IMG/VR virus record: IMGVR_UViG_3300029309_000285
Span: 1-27,229 of that record
Origin: a virus
Reading direction: 5' to 3' (one strand)
Length of the DNA stretch: 27,229 nucleotides
Part shown: positions 18,446-25,999 of the stretch, piece after piece
Numbering within the stretch: position 1 is the stretch's first letter
Layout of the letters: each line of letters opens with the position of its first letter
The notes under the pieces: generated by a model
The model's input: the letters and a program-made list of their open reading frames with translations, nothing else
Told to the model about the DNA's origin: nothing
The model's database searches: none
Translations under genes and position numbers: made by a program

Positions 18446-18592
18446 CTATCTTCCCTGGCCTTTGTAGGCCTTGAATTGACGTCTTTTGTGCTTGTTCATT
18501 TTTTGTAGACTAGGATTACGTCCAATCGATGTCTTGTGAAATATAGGTTCATGTGCAACTTTTGCGTATAAACCTTTAGCTTTCTTTGCCAT
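18446..18592 (-). CDS. 48-aa basic protein (HEPIFHKTSIGRNP motif)
   Basis: It begins MAKKAKGLYAKVAHEPIFHK and ends NKHKRRQFKAYKGQGR. The protein is strongly basic with Lys/Arg clusters at both ends, suggesting RNA or DNA binding. I recall similar sequences ending KHKRRxFKAYKGQG in marine phages, unannotated. The ATG shares one base with the stop of the zinc-ribbon gene (TAATG). It is the last gene of the operon before the promoter at 18415-18442. Confidence 0.65.
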   Translation of the reverse strand: MAKKAKGLYAKVAHEPIFHKTSIGRNPSLQKMNKHKRRQFKAYKGQGR

Positions 18593-18795
18593 TACTCAGT
18601 CCACTCTTTTACAAACACATCCATGTGTTCAGGTCTAGTTATATGTGGAAGATAAGTTATTTTACCATTTATATGTTGCTGTAAATCAGCACCACAATTA
18701 ATACATCTAAACATTTCTGGTGTAAGTCCAACCAACATAGTATGCTCTTCACATGTTGGACACTTACCGTTTACAATCTCTGCCGTAACTTTCAT
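18592..18795 (-). CDS. Zinc-ribbon protein
   Basis: The 67-aa protein has CPTC (12-15) and CINC (31-34), a classical four-Cys zinc ribbon, followed by GADLQQHINGKITYLPHI. I remember closely similar sequences (CPTC...LIGLTPExYRCxxCGxDLQQxINGxIxYxPHI) across marine phages. The zinc ribbon suggests nucleic-acid or transcription-machinery contact, but no role is established to my knowledge. It sits in a run of five genes joined by one- to four-base overlaps (18446-19198), so it is co-translated with small unknown proteins. Confidence 0.75.
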   Translation of the reverse strand: MKVTAEIVNGKCPTCEEHTMLVGLTPEMFRCINCGADLQQHINGKITYLPHITRPEHMDVFVKEWTE

Positions 18796-19031
18796 TACTC
18801 TAATATTAACTTTTTTATCGACAAAGATCCATCAATATTTTGTTCCACCTCTGCCATAGATTTTATGCATTGGTGCTGTATATTTGTACCCTTCTCACTT
18901 CTCTTGGCATACCTCTTACCTTTCAAACACATTGCCATTGAAGGTTTACTTGTGTCAGGATCAATTTGAATTCTGTGTTCTTTAATTTCTCCGTTGACTA
19001 TCATAAGTAGAGCTACAACTTCTAAAATCAT
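18795..19031 (-). CDS. 78-aa protein with hydrophobic N-terminus and two Cys
   Basis: It begins MILEVVALLMIVNGEIKEHR. The first 13 residues are hydrophobic, then IQIDPD, MCLKGKRYAKR and IQHQCIKSMAEVE. The short hydrophobic start with two later Cys could mean a weak export signal and a disulfide, or a buried strand in a small fold. I recall the LLMIVNGEIKEHR start in other marine phage proteins of unknown role. It overlaps the upstream gene by four bases and the downstream gene by one. Confidence 0.7.
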   Translation of the reverse strand: MILEVVALLMIVNGEIKEHRIQIDPDTSKPSMAMCLKGKRYAKRSEKGTNIQHQCIKSMAEVEQNIDGSLSIKKLILE

Positions 19032-19198
19032 AATACCTTACCTTTGTTGGGTCCTTCTTTGATTACATACTTCTGCGTACCATTCTTACCATGTTCTACA
19101 GATTTTTTTAATTCTTTTACATAGTTCATCTGTTTAGCCTGTTTGTTCATATCAGCTATGTAATCTAAAACTTTTTTAGTAATTCTTCCCGTTGCCAT
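19028..19198 (-). CDS. 56-aa basic protein of unknown function
   Basis: It begins MATGRITKKVLDYIADMNKQ and contains a long charged helix (AKQMNYVKELKKSVEHGKNG) and ends KEGPNKGKVL. No domain is recognised. Its start lies 22 bases inside the end of the coiled-coil membrane protein gene, and its stop overlaps the next ATG (ATGA), so it is translationally coupled on both sides. The open frame has Lys-rich, AT-rich codon use like its neighbours. Confidence 0.6.
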   Translation of the reverse strand: MATGRITKKVLDYIADMNKQAKQMNYVKELKKSVEHGKNGTQKYVIKEGPNKGKVL

Positions 19199-19559
19199 TT
19201 TCTCTTACCTTATCTTTTAATGCTTCGATATCAGCTAATGCTTTTTCTAACTGTGTATTTAAAAATTCTATATTTACTTTGTTTGTAAGATTTGCCTCTT
19301 GAGTCTTTTCCATCTTCTCAACACTTTTATAAAGATCTTCCAATAAAAAATGTTGCTCCTGGTCTACGGGTACCTGTTCAGATTTTTTTAATAAATCATT
19401 TTCAAACAATTCGCGTGATGTCTCGAGCGATACTAACCTTGCCGTAAGCTCCGTGTATGCGAACACGCCGGCTGCGACGAGTAAAATTAGAGAGGCAACC
19501 GTCTTCATCGGCATCTGCACAGCAGCGGATTCTGATATATTTAAAGGTTTTTTACTCAT
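19176..19559 (-). CDS. Membrane-anchored coiled-coil protein, possible i-spanin
   Basis: The 127-aa protein has a short cytoplasmic N-terminus (MSKKPLNISESAAVQMPMKT), one membrane segment (about 21-36, VASLILLVAAGVFAYT), and a long charged helix with heptad repeats to the end. This N-in topology with an outside coiled coil is that of inner-membrane spanins, which act with an outer-membrane partner to fuse membranes at lysis. The preceding gene encodes a small Pro-rich membrane protein with the same overlap logic (ATGAGTAA). I recall close relatives in marine phages, unassigned; the spanin role is inference. Confidence 0.55.
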   Translation of the reverse strand: MSKKPLNISESAAVQMPMKTVASLILLVAAGVFAYTELTARLVSLETSRELFENDLLKKSEQVPVDQEQHFLLEDLYKSVEKMEKTQEANLTNKVNIEFLNTQLEKALADIEALKDKVRENGNGKNY

Positions 19560-19692
19560 TTATTTTTGGTTTTGGTGGAGGAATTATATAATCTTTATAC
19601 TCAATTTTCAATGGTGTGTGCTTCGCTGGTTTTACACAAAAAGCCAGTAAACATAACAAAATTATTAGTATTGCTGTAAACCTGTAGTCCAT
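19552..19692 (-). CDS. 46-aa Pro-rich membrane protein, possible o-spanin-like partner
   Basis: It starts MDYRFTAILIILLCLLAFCV, one hydrophobic segment with Cys at 14 and 19, followed by KPAKHTPLKIEYKDYIIPPP and a Lys-rich end. Small proteins with a hydrophobic leader, Cys and a proline-rich tail resemble Rz1-type outer spanins, although LAFC is not a canonical lipobox (Phe at -1). GAGGTGTAATT precedes the ATG, a good ribosome-binding site. Its stop overlaps the start of the coiled-coil protein by eight bases. Confidence 0.5.
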   Translation of the reverse strand: MDYRFTAILIILLCLLAFCVKPAKHTPLKIEYKDYIIPPPKPKINE

Positions 19693-19706
19693 AATTACAC
19701 CTCATA

Positions 19707-20351
19707 CTATTTTTTTTCCTCAATTTCGTAAAAGAATTTGTCAGTGTCTTCTGTTCGCCACTTGCTTTCATCTTCTACATTCCATTCGTTAGTTTGTACT
19801 TTCCAGTCAGGTACATTATCCTTAACTGTAAACGAAGGTATATTCCAAATTAATCTATTGTTTGGCTGTGCCGCATAGTTGCCATCATCTAACGCAAGTA
19901 TGTGAGCGCACTTATGCTCGTGCGGTATCTCTGAATGATCAGTGTCAACAATATTAGACTCTGGATGTGCAAAGTCAATAGTAAATAAATATTTACCATG
20001 ATGCCACTTCTTATCTTTACCTATGTATTTACCGGATTGTCCCTCTAAAATATCGTAAGTAGTAATAGCAGGATAATAACTGAAAGAATTCCAGAGCTCC
20101 AGTTCATCAAGCCTACGTTTAGGAACTTCTTCTGGTTTGAATCCACGTTGAATAAACGCGCTAATAGGGAGGCGATAAAAGATTGCGCCATTTTCCATAA
20201 GTGCGTGCCATAAGATAGCGCGACCTGTAATACAGCTAACACCAAAGATAATGCAGTCTTCAACTTCTCCAACATGTTTTGTAAGGTCATATAAATACTC
20301 CTTTTTTATTTGCGCGTATTGTACAGGAATATTTGCATTTAAGTAAGCCAT
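19707..20351 (-). CDS. Conserved marine phage protein (MAYLNANIPV family), unknown function
   Basis: A 214-aa protein that I recognise from many marine phages by MAYLNANIPVQYAQIKKEYL, IFGVSCITGRAILWHALMEN, LELWNSFSY, FTIDFAHPES, HKCAHILALDDGNYAAQPNN and the DKFFYEIEE end. It has no known catalytic pattern; the conserved His/Cys (HEHKCAH) could bind metal. It is always, as I recall, near replication or nucleotide genes, and here follows DNA polymerase. The GAGGTTATTTT leader fits the ATG. Nothing in the sequence tells its activity. Confidence 0.75.
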   Translation of the reverse strand: MAYLNANIPVQYAQIKKEYLYDLTKHVGEVEDCIIFGVSCITGRAILWHALMENGAIFYRLPISAFIQRGFKPEEVPKRRLDELELWNSFSYYPAITTYDILEGQSGKYIGKDKKWHHGKYLFTIDFAHPESNIVDTDHSEIPHEHKCAHILALDDGNYAAQPNNRLIWNIPSFTVKDNVPDWKVQTNEWNVEDESKWRTEDTDKFFYEIEEKK

Positions 20352-20360
20352 AAAATAACC

Positions 20361-22214
20361 TCATTTTATTGAGCCCCAATTGGGACCAGATTCATAATCA
20401 ACTTTGTTTGGAACCTCTAGTTGCACAGCAGATTCCATTATATCTTTTATCTTACTAGCTTCCAAAGGATTTACAACCGATATATCAAGTTCATCATGCA
20501 CTTGTATATGTGGTGTGATGCCCTCTCTGTGTAATTCTATCATAGCTTTTTTTGTCATGTCAGCTGCCGATCCTTGTATTAATCTGTTCAAAGCTTTGTA
20601 TGTATACGCTCTTTTGATCCCTGGTCCGTGTTCCGCGAGCGCTGCTTCGTGTGGTAATGCTTTATGAATTCCAAATTGATTTGGCTCCCACAAATGAAAC
20701 CTACACAAACGACCAAGTAAAGTTCTAATCTTACCTGAACTTTGAGCACGTTGCATAACATTATCCATAAGTTTTTTTACGAATGGCACTTTGTTATGAT
20801 ACTGTTTAAATAAATCTTCAGCTTTATCTTTAGATACACCAAGCTCTGCTTGTAGTTTATTCTTACCCATACCATAAAACAAACCAAGGTTTATAGTTTT
20901 GGCCTGGCTTCTTGGTATCTCAGCCATGTCAGCAACAATCGTGTGGAAGTCAGCATCACCTTCATGATAAGTATCTAATACTTCTTCTACACCATAAAGA
21001 TTTTGTAGCGCAGCATAGTGCACTACAAGTCTTGGCTCTTGTTGTGAATAATCAAAACAACCCCAAGTCATACCTTCTTCAGGTATAAACAAAGATCTAA
21101 TCGCTGGTCCAAGTTCCTTGTTCCGTGCTGGTATCTGCTGTAAATTTGGATTTGCGTAACTAAATCTACCGGTTACTGTACCACCCTGATCTGATCTAAG
21201 TTGGTTTATTTCAGCATGAATTCGTCCTTTATATTGATGCTTTAATATGGTATCAATAAATGTGGTATGAGCCTTGTTTATTTCACGGGCTCGGGCAATT
21301 AGTTTCACAAGTGGGTGGGCGTGATTCTGTAAAAAGTTTTTTGTAAATGATGGAGAATCTGTTTTTTCAGTTCGGTCAAATGGTAGGCGAAGTTTTTCAA
21401 AAACTTGCGCAATTGAACGTGCAGCCCATATTTGAGTATCTACTCCTGTTTCTTTTTTTACTTTTTGTAAGCATTCTTTTTCTTGTAATGATAGTTTGTT
21501 TTTTAATGCAGTCGCTGCTTCTAAATCTACACGAACGCCTAAAAAACGCATATCAACGAGGCAAGGAAATAGTTCACACTCTAATTCAAAGATAGACTGT
21601 ATATCCTGATGTTGTATTTCTTTTTTCATTTCTTGCCATAGAGCAAGAGTTAGTGTTGCATCCTGCTCGGCATACTCACCTACATACATAGCCGGTAGTT
21701 TATACATTTCAGACTTGGCATCTACACCCCAAACGTCAGCAGTTTCTTTCAATACAGCCTCATTTTTACCCTTTCCGACGTAATCCCGACCCATAGAGCC
21801 CAAATCGTATCGAAAGCGATTCTCGTCCACGAGAGAGCCAGCAATCATGGTATCTACAATATATCCGTCTATTTTAAGGCCAGCAGCCCTAATAAAACAT
21901 ACATCGTACATAGCATTATGAAATATCTTTAAAGCTGGTGTTTTTAGTACGTCTTGAAACCAACTCATTACTTTTTTCTTATCCATGTTACCACCACCTT
22001 CGTGTGCAATAGGATAATATCCAGACCAATCTTTTACAGCTACAGCTATACCTACAATCTCACCTCTACCTGTAACAGAGCCAGAGCCCATAGTTTTAAG
22101 GTTTGGATCTTTTGTTTCTAAGTCGATTGAAATTTCAGAATAATCAGATAAATCAGGAAAGTCTTGTGGTGGTATCCACTCTGTTTGTGGAGAGAATAAA
22201 GGTTTCTGTATCAT
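20361..22214 (-). CDS. polA: DNA polymerase I (family A) with 3'-5' exonuclease
   Basis: The 617-aa replicative enzyme has a DEDDy exonuclease domain: SIDLET (29-34, Asp31/Glu33), HNAMYDVCF (99-107, Asp104) and YAEQD (181-185). The polymerase domain has TVTGRFSYANPNLQQIP (346-362), CFDYSQQEPR (386-395, catalytic Asp388), the O-helix RSQAKTINLGLFYGM (435-449) and VHDELD (572-577, Asp573). The O-helix residue equivalent to E. coli Phe762 is Leu443, a variant reported as common in marine virioplankton polymerases. There is no 5'-3' exonuclease domain. The ATG overlaps the DUF3310 stop (ATGA). Confidence 0.95.
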   Translation of the reverse strand: MIQKPLFSPQTEWIPPQDFPDLSDYSEISIDLETKDPNLKTMGSGSVTGRGEIVGIAVAVKDWSGYYPIAHEGGGNMDKKKVMSWFQDVLKTPALKIFHNAMYDVCFIRAAGLKIDGYIVDTMIAGSLVDENRFRYDLGSMGRDYVGKGKNEAVLKETADVWGVDAKSEMYKLPAMYVGEYAEQDATLTLALWQEMKKEIQHQDIQSIFELECELFPCLVDMRFLGVRVDLEAATALKNKLSLQEKECLQKVKKETGVDTQIWAARSIAQVFEKLRLPFDRTEKTDSPSFTKNFLQNHAHPLVKLIARAREINKAHTTFIDTILKHQYKGRIHAEINQLRSDQGGTVTGRFSYANPNLQQIPARNKELGPAIRSLFIPEEGMTWGCFDYSQQEPRLVVHYAALQNLYGVEEVLDTYHEGDADFHTIVADMAEIPRSQAKTINLGLFYGMGKNKLQAELGVSKDKAEDLFKQYHNKVPFVKKLMDNVMQRAQSSGKIRTLLGRLCRFHLWEPNQFGIHKALPHEAALAEHGPGIKRAYTYKALNRLIQGSAADMTKKAMIELHREGITPHIQVHDELDISVVNPLEASKIKDIMESAVQLEVPNKVDYESGPNWGSIK

Positions 22215-22420
22215 TTGTAATCCCTTTCAATAATCATTTCTATAAAGTGTATTGCTTTCAATAGATCTTGTTTCTTTCCCTTGTCGCGATGTCTTATAAT
22301 ATATTTTATAGCACAGCCTTCCGGGTATAGCAATTCATTCTCTACTACAAACTTGCTCGGCTGAATTTTATATTTTTGATAGTGGCTCCCGCCATGTTGC
22401 TTGTCCCATACTTTACTCAT
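22211..22420 (-). CDS. DUF3310 protein
   Basis: The 69-aa protein begins MSKVWDKQHGGSHYQKYKIQ and contains HYQ...IQPSKFVVENELLYPEGCAIKYIIRHRDKGKKQDLLKAIHFIEMIIE, the core of DUF3310 (all-helical, phage-encoded; some are called nucleotide kinase accessory proteins, but this is not secure). The ATG at 22420 overlaps the helicase stop by eight bases (ATGAGTAA), which decides it against an upstream open start. Placement between helicase and polymerase suggests a replication or nucleotide-pool role. Confidence 0.75.
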   Translation of the reverse strand: MSKVWDKQHGGSHYQKYKIQPSKFVVENELLYPEGCAIKYIIRHRDKGKKQDLLKAIHFIEMIIERDYK

Positions 22421-23903
22421 AGTCCTCCATTGGAAAAGATTTGTCATAATCTTTTGGTCTGATGATGTGTAAATTTTCTTTTGTTCGTGTTGCACCAACA
22501 TAAAATAATCTTGTTTCATCATCTGGTTGTTTTAAATATGATCTATTAGTGTTCGTAGTTAGATCCGTTAATAATACTACGTTGTCTTCTTCACCACCTT
22601 TTACGCTGTGTATTGTAGATAATTTTATTCTTGGTTTATCATTTAAGTTTTCACCATTTCTACGCATACTACGTATGTAACTTTTTCTTCTAAAGTCTAA
22701 GTTATCAAATGCTTCATACCATACTGCATCTGTTTTAATTCCTGTGTCTGCTAAATTATAAAAACTTTCTTTTGCCATACCTTTTAAAAAATTTTTATCT
22801 GCATGCGCAGGTGACATATAACTATATATTCTTTCTATCTGTTTATAGTTTAATGGTTGTCCTTTTCTTGCAGACTCCCATTCTAATGCAGCTTCTGCTG
22901 CTTCTTTTTCTGGCATTTTTTTAAACCTGTTTTCAAAATACCAACCACGTTCACGCATTTCATCTTCTATATCTTCTAACATGTGACGTGTTCTTGTTAG
23001 CACTAGCCAATTACCTGATGACATGTTTATGTCTTTTATATCATCATGAAATTTTAAAGATCCTTCATGATCTCTTGGTGCCCATTCTTTGTATCTTCTT
23101 TTTGATACACGTTTTATTATACTAAGTGCAAAGTCATGGACCGCTCTTGGTATTCTTCTTGACTGTGTGAGATTCAATAACTTACCTGATTGTGTAATAA
23201 AAGAATCTACGTCCGCTCCTGCCCATCTAAATATTGCTTGATCATCATCACCAGCAATAAAAGAATCTTGTGTTTTATTCCAAATAGTTTTTGCCATGTT
23301 CCATTGCATCAAAGATAAATCTTGTGCTTCATCAATAAATACTACGTCAAATTTTGGAGATGCATTTGAATTTATAAATTTTAAAATCATATCATTGTAG
23401 TCAACCAAATCGTATTCTTTTTTATATCTGGCTAATTCATTTTTTAAATGTACTAAAGTATCGTAATCAACTTCTGTATTGTGCTCACCTAATTTTAATT
23501 GATGTTCTAAACTAATGTTTCGTAATTGTGCTAAATGTATTAGTCGTAGGTAGTCAGATTTTGTTGTAAACAAACCTGTCTCTTCTTGATCGTGTTCATT
23601 ATAATCTATAAATAAATTTAATTTTCTACCTAAATCCTCGTAGTGTCGTTTTTGCATAACCTGATCTTTATTAATACCTAATTTTCTAAATGCGAGCGAG
23701 TGCAAAGTTCTAAAATACGGCAGGTCATCTTCTGTGTAATTAAATTTATCCATGGCTCTTGCCTTTGCTTCGTTAGCTGCTTTCTTTGTAAATGCAAAAT
23801 AACCAATCTTATCTGGGTCAACATTCTTTAAATAATCTTGTACTTTGTTTAACAAAGTATGTGTCTTGCCTGTGCCTGGTGGTCCTAATACTATCGTTTT
23901 CAT
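22413..23903 (-). CDS. UvrD/PcrA-like superfamily 1 DNA helicase
   Basis: The 496-aa protein has all SF1A motifs: Walker A GPPGTGKT (7-14), FAFTKKAA (36-43, motif Ia), DVVFIDEAQDLS (186-197, motif II), FIAGDDDQAIFRWAGAD (215-231, motif III), NLTQSRRIP (244-252, motif IV), STIHSVKGGEEDNVVLL (about 436-452, motif V) and RLFYVGATRTKENLHI (about 466-481, motif VI). It is shorter than UvrD (about 720 aa), with smaller 1B/2B insertions. It probably unwinds the fork or works with the recombination nucleases. The start overlaps the HNH stop by four bases. Confidence 0.9.
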   Translation of the reverse strand: MKTIVLGPPGTGKTHTLLNKVQDYLKNVDPDKIGYFAFTKKAANEAKARAMDKFNYTEDDLPYFRTLHSLAFRKLGINKDQVMQKRHYEDLGRKLNLFIDYNEHDQEETGLFTTKSDYLRLIHLAQLRNISLEHQLKLGEHNTEVDYDTLVHLKNELARYKKEYDLVDYNDMILKFINSNASPKFDVVFIDEAQDLSLMQWNMAKTIWNKTQDSFIAGDDDQAIFRWAGADVDSFITQSGKLLNLTQSRRIPRAVHDFALSIIKRVSKRRYKEWAPRDHEGSLKFHDDIKDINMSSGNWLVLTRTRHMLEDIEDEMRERGWYFENRFKKMPEKEAAEAALEWESARKGQPLNYKQIERIYSYMSPAHADKNFLKGMAKESFYNLADTGIKTDAVWYEAFDNLDFRRKSYIRSMRRNGENLNDKPRIKLSTIHSVKGGEEDNVVLLTDLTTNTNRSYLKQPDDETRLFYVGATRTKENLHIIRPKDYDKSFPMEDYE

Positions 23904-24418
23904 TTCTTGTTTTTTAAATTTTCTATACGTGCTTTATCAAAAAAAGTTATTTGTCTTTTTCTTTTAACACCGGTATTGTTTTGTGAATGGGTTACCCATC
24001 TTAAATTATTATATCTATAATCTAAAGCATCTCCATTTATGTGATCTACCAATATCTTTTTTTCTGGCATATCATTTTCAATAAAAGCTTCAGCAACAAT
24101 TCTGTGCATCTGTATAAATAACGCTTGTTTATTTGGTAAAAGAATACTGGCCTTAACATAACCTATATATTCTGTAGCAGTCGTGCTTAACACTTTTAAT
24201 GTTTTAGTATTTTGAATGTATGGAAAAGCATTACCCATTTCAGGATGGTATTTGTTAAAACCACCACTTTTAAATAACATATACATTCCTTCTGGTAGTA
24301 CGCTATATGATGTTTTTTTTAACTCTCCACATTTAATTTTTGAAACATCAATATAGTCTATGTTTTTTATTTTAGTTTTGTATGGATCAAGTTCTGGAAA
24401 TAATAATTGTTGTTCCAT
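23900..24418 (-). CDS. HNH endonuclease (homing type, HNH_3)
   Basis: In the 172-aa protein the C-terminal half contains QMHRIVAEAFIE (about 102-113), ILVDHINGDALDYRYNNLRWVTHSQNN (about 121-147), the H-N-H core of HNH_3 homing enzymes often paired with NUMOD or AP2 DNA-binding parts. The N-terminal half, with beta-strand patterns, probably reads DNA. It sits between primase and helicase genes and is joined to the helicase by ATGA. There is no Shine-Dalgarno before its ATG. It may be a freestanding homing gene targeting this replication locus in related phages. Confidence 0.85.
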   Translation of the reverse strand: MEQQLLFPELDPYKTKIKNIDYIDVSKIKCGELKKTSYSVLPEGMYMLFKSGGFNKYHPEMGNAFPYIQNTKTLKVLSTTATEYIGYVKASILLPNKQALFIQMHRIVAEAFIENDMPEKKILVDHINGDALDYRYNNLRWVTHSQNNTGVKRKRQITFFDKARIENLKNKK

Positions 24419-24420
24419 AA

Positions 24421-25947
24421 TTAATATGGGTCCTCCTCTTTTAATTTTTTCTGTGTAAATTGATCTTCAGGTTTTTCAAATGTATCTACTTTCATAATAG
24501 ACGGTTTCTTTTTACCGATAACCATACGTCCCTCTTCACAACCACAATGTTCTTTCAACATTTGTTGTGTTACTTGATAGTCTTCTTTCCATTTCTTTTT
24601 AGTCAAATGTCCATGAAAGAATCTATGAAAGGTAAATACATGTTTATTATTTTCTGTATACACAGCACCATTTAAAATATCTTTTTTGCTAACACTACCA
24701 ATTGATCTTTGTAAACAATAATCTTCTAAATGGTTTGACAGTTGATCAATTCGTGATGATCCAACAGGTGCATCTACTTCTTCTACACCTTGTAATAACA
24801 TGTCAGTATACTTTTCAAACTCTTTGACTGTAATACGTGGTGGTTTTTTATTTATTTGTTTTGCAACAGTTCTTCTAAATAATCTTTGTTCCATCAAATA
24901 ATCTATGTTATCTAATTTAACTCTTTCACCATCTACGTTAACCCAATAGTATGGTTCATCTAATAATACTTTTTGTAGATCAGTCAACGATGGAAACACA
25001 GCTTCACCACCAATACCAAATTTTCTAGTTCTACATAAATTTTTATCACAGTGATTACACATCGGATCTTCATTACATTTAAAACCTAGATCTTTACCAT
25101 CGTTAAATTTTATTTTACCTTGTACAATTTTATCATCTAATGGTCCGTCAGGGTGATTAGCAAAATACTTATAATTAAACGCATTTATTTTACCTTGCCA
25201 GTTTTCTGGCCATTTACGTTTTGCATATTGTATGTATTGATAAAGTATTCTGTCTCTACCGTCTTTAATTTCGGATTGTGTTATTGATTCTAAACATGGT
25301 GGACCATCACTAAATTCAGACTCTGGTCTTTTAATAATTAATTTTTCTAGTTGATCTGGTGTAAGTTTATATAAGTCGTGTAATAAATAAAAACTTTCTA
25401 GATTAACAGCTTCACCCTGATCATTAAAGCAATATCTTGTTGTATCGTTACCATTAAAGTATGGTAAATTTAAAAAATTTCCTGTATCATCTTGCGATTT
25501 TAATTCTACTTGTTTTGGAAAAACTTCTGATCCGCCATATCCTAACACTGCACTGATAGATAATAACTTATCTCTCATAAGTTTTGCTTCTACAAATACA
25601 GCTGTAAATAAAAATACGTGTGCACCACCTGACTTTGATCTAAATACTAATAGTGGTAAGTTTAAACTTTTTATCTTATCAATTAATTTTTTGTGATCAA
25701 ACCCTGCGTAAGAGTCTATATCTATACAACCCCATCTACATGTGTTGTCATCTGTTATTGGAATAATACCAAGACTTGGTTCTTTGCCTTGTAAATGTTT
25801 GGACCACATATCATCTGCTACATACTCTCTAGTTACAAATGATTTACCTTTTATTTTTTGTCCATCTGCACCTTTCTTGTCTACGTAAGTGACACCGTGC
25901 GCACGTTCTAATCCTGTAAATATATGTTTAAATTTTTCTACTGACAT
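24421..25947 (-). CDS. AEP-type primase (TOTE-primase-like)
   Basis: The 508-aa protein carries the archaeo-eukaryotic primase core: WGCIDIDSYAGFDH (72-85, the metal-binding Asp76/Asp78 pair), VFRSKSGGAHVFLF (101-114, the S-x-G-x-x-H motif), and VELKSQ with a third acidic region. A Cys cluster around 285-300 (CNEDPMCNHCDKNLC) probably binds zinc. The C-terminal third is a helical domain without visible helicase motifs. It makes RNA/DNA primers for the phage polymerase. The ATG has no Shine-Dalgarno; instead, a terminator-like hairpin with U5 ends 5 nt upstream, which suggests control by transcription read-through. Confidence 0.8.
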   Translation of the reverse strand: MSVEKFKHIFTGLERAHGVTYVDKKGADGQKIKGKSFVTREYVADDMWSKHLQGKEPSLGIIPITDDNTCRWGCIDIDSYAGFDHKKLIDKIKSLNLPLLVFRSKSGGAHVFLFTAVFVEAKLMRDKLLSISAVLGYGGSEVFPKQVELKSQDDTGNFLNLPYFNGNDTTRYCFNDQGEAVNLESFYLLHDLYKLTPDQLEKLIIKRPESEFSDGPPCLESITQSEIKDGRDRILYQYIQYAKRKWPENWQGKINAFNYKYFANHPDGPLDDKIVQGKIKFNDGKDLGFKCNEDPMCNHCDKNLCRTRKFGIGGEAVFPSLTDLQKVLLDEPYYWVNVDGERVKLDNIDYLMEQRLFRRTVAKQINKKPPRITVKEFEKYTDMLLQGVEEVDAPVGSSRIDQLSNHLEDYCLQRSIGSVSKKDILNGAVYTENNKHVFTFHRFFHGHLTKKKWKEDYQVTQQMLKEHCGCEEGRMVIGKKKPSIMKVDTFEKPEDQFTQKKLKEEDPY

Positions 25948-25952
25948 AATTT

Positions 25953-25989
25953 AAAAACGGGCGACTCTACTCTCGCTTCGTCGCCCGTT
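25953..25989 (-). terminator. Intrinsic terminator or attenuator in the primase leader
   Basis: AACGGGCGAC (25956-25965) and GTCGCCCGTT (25980-25989) form a perfect 10-bp stem with a 14-nt loop. On the minus strand the stem is followed by TTTTT and then AAATT-ATG. It stands 10 nt after the stop of the gene at 26000-26746 and 5 nt before the primase ATG. It should reduce read-through into primase, HNH, helicase and polymerase, and sits where the ribosome-binding site would be. Confidence 0.75.
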
Positions 25990-25999
25990 ACCTAGGATT

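Noticed and set aside
21347-21595. Hydrophobic plus-strand 82-aa frame
   Set aside because: It lies wholly antisense to the polymerase exonuclease/thumb region; the hydrophobic character comes from complementing Lys/Glu-rich codons.
24421-25947. TOTE conflict (defence) system
   Set aside because: Although the primase domain resembles the TOTE type, no conflict-system restriction endonuclease or linked helicase fusion is present; the neighbours are ordinary phage replication genes.
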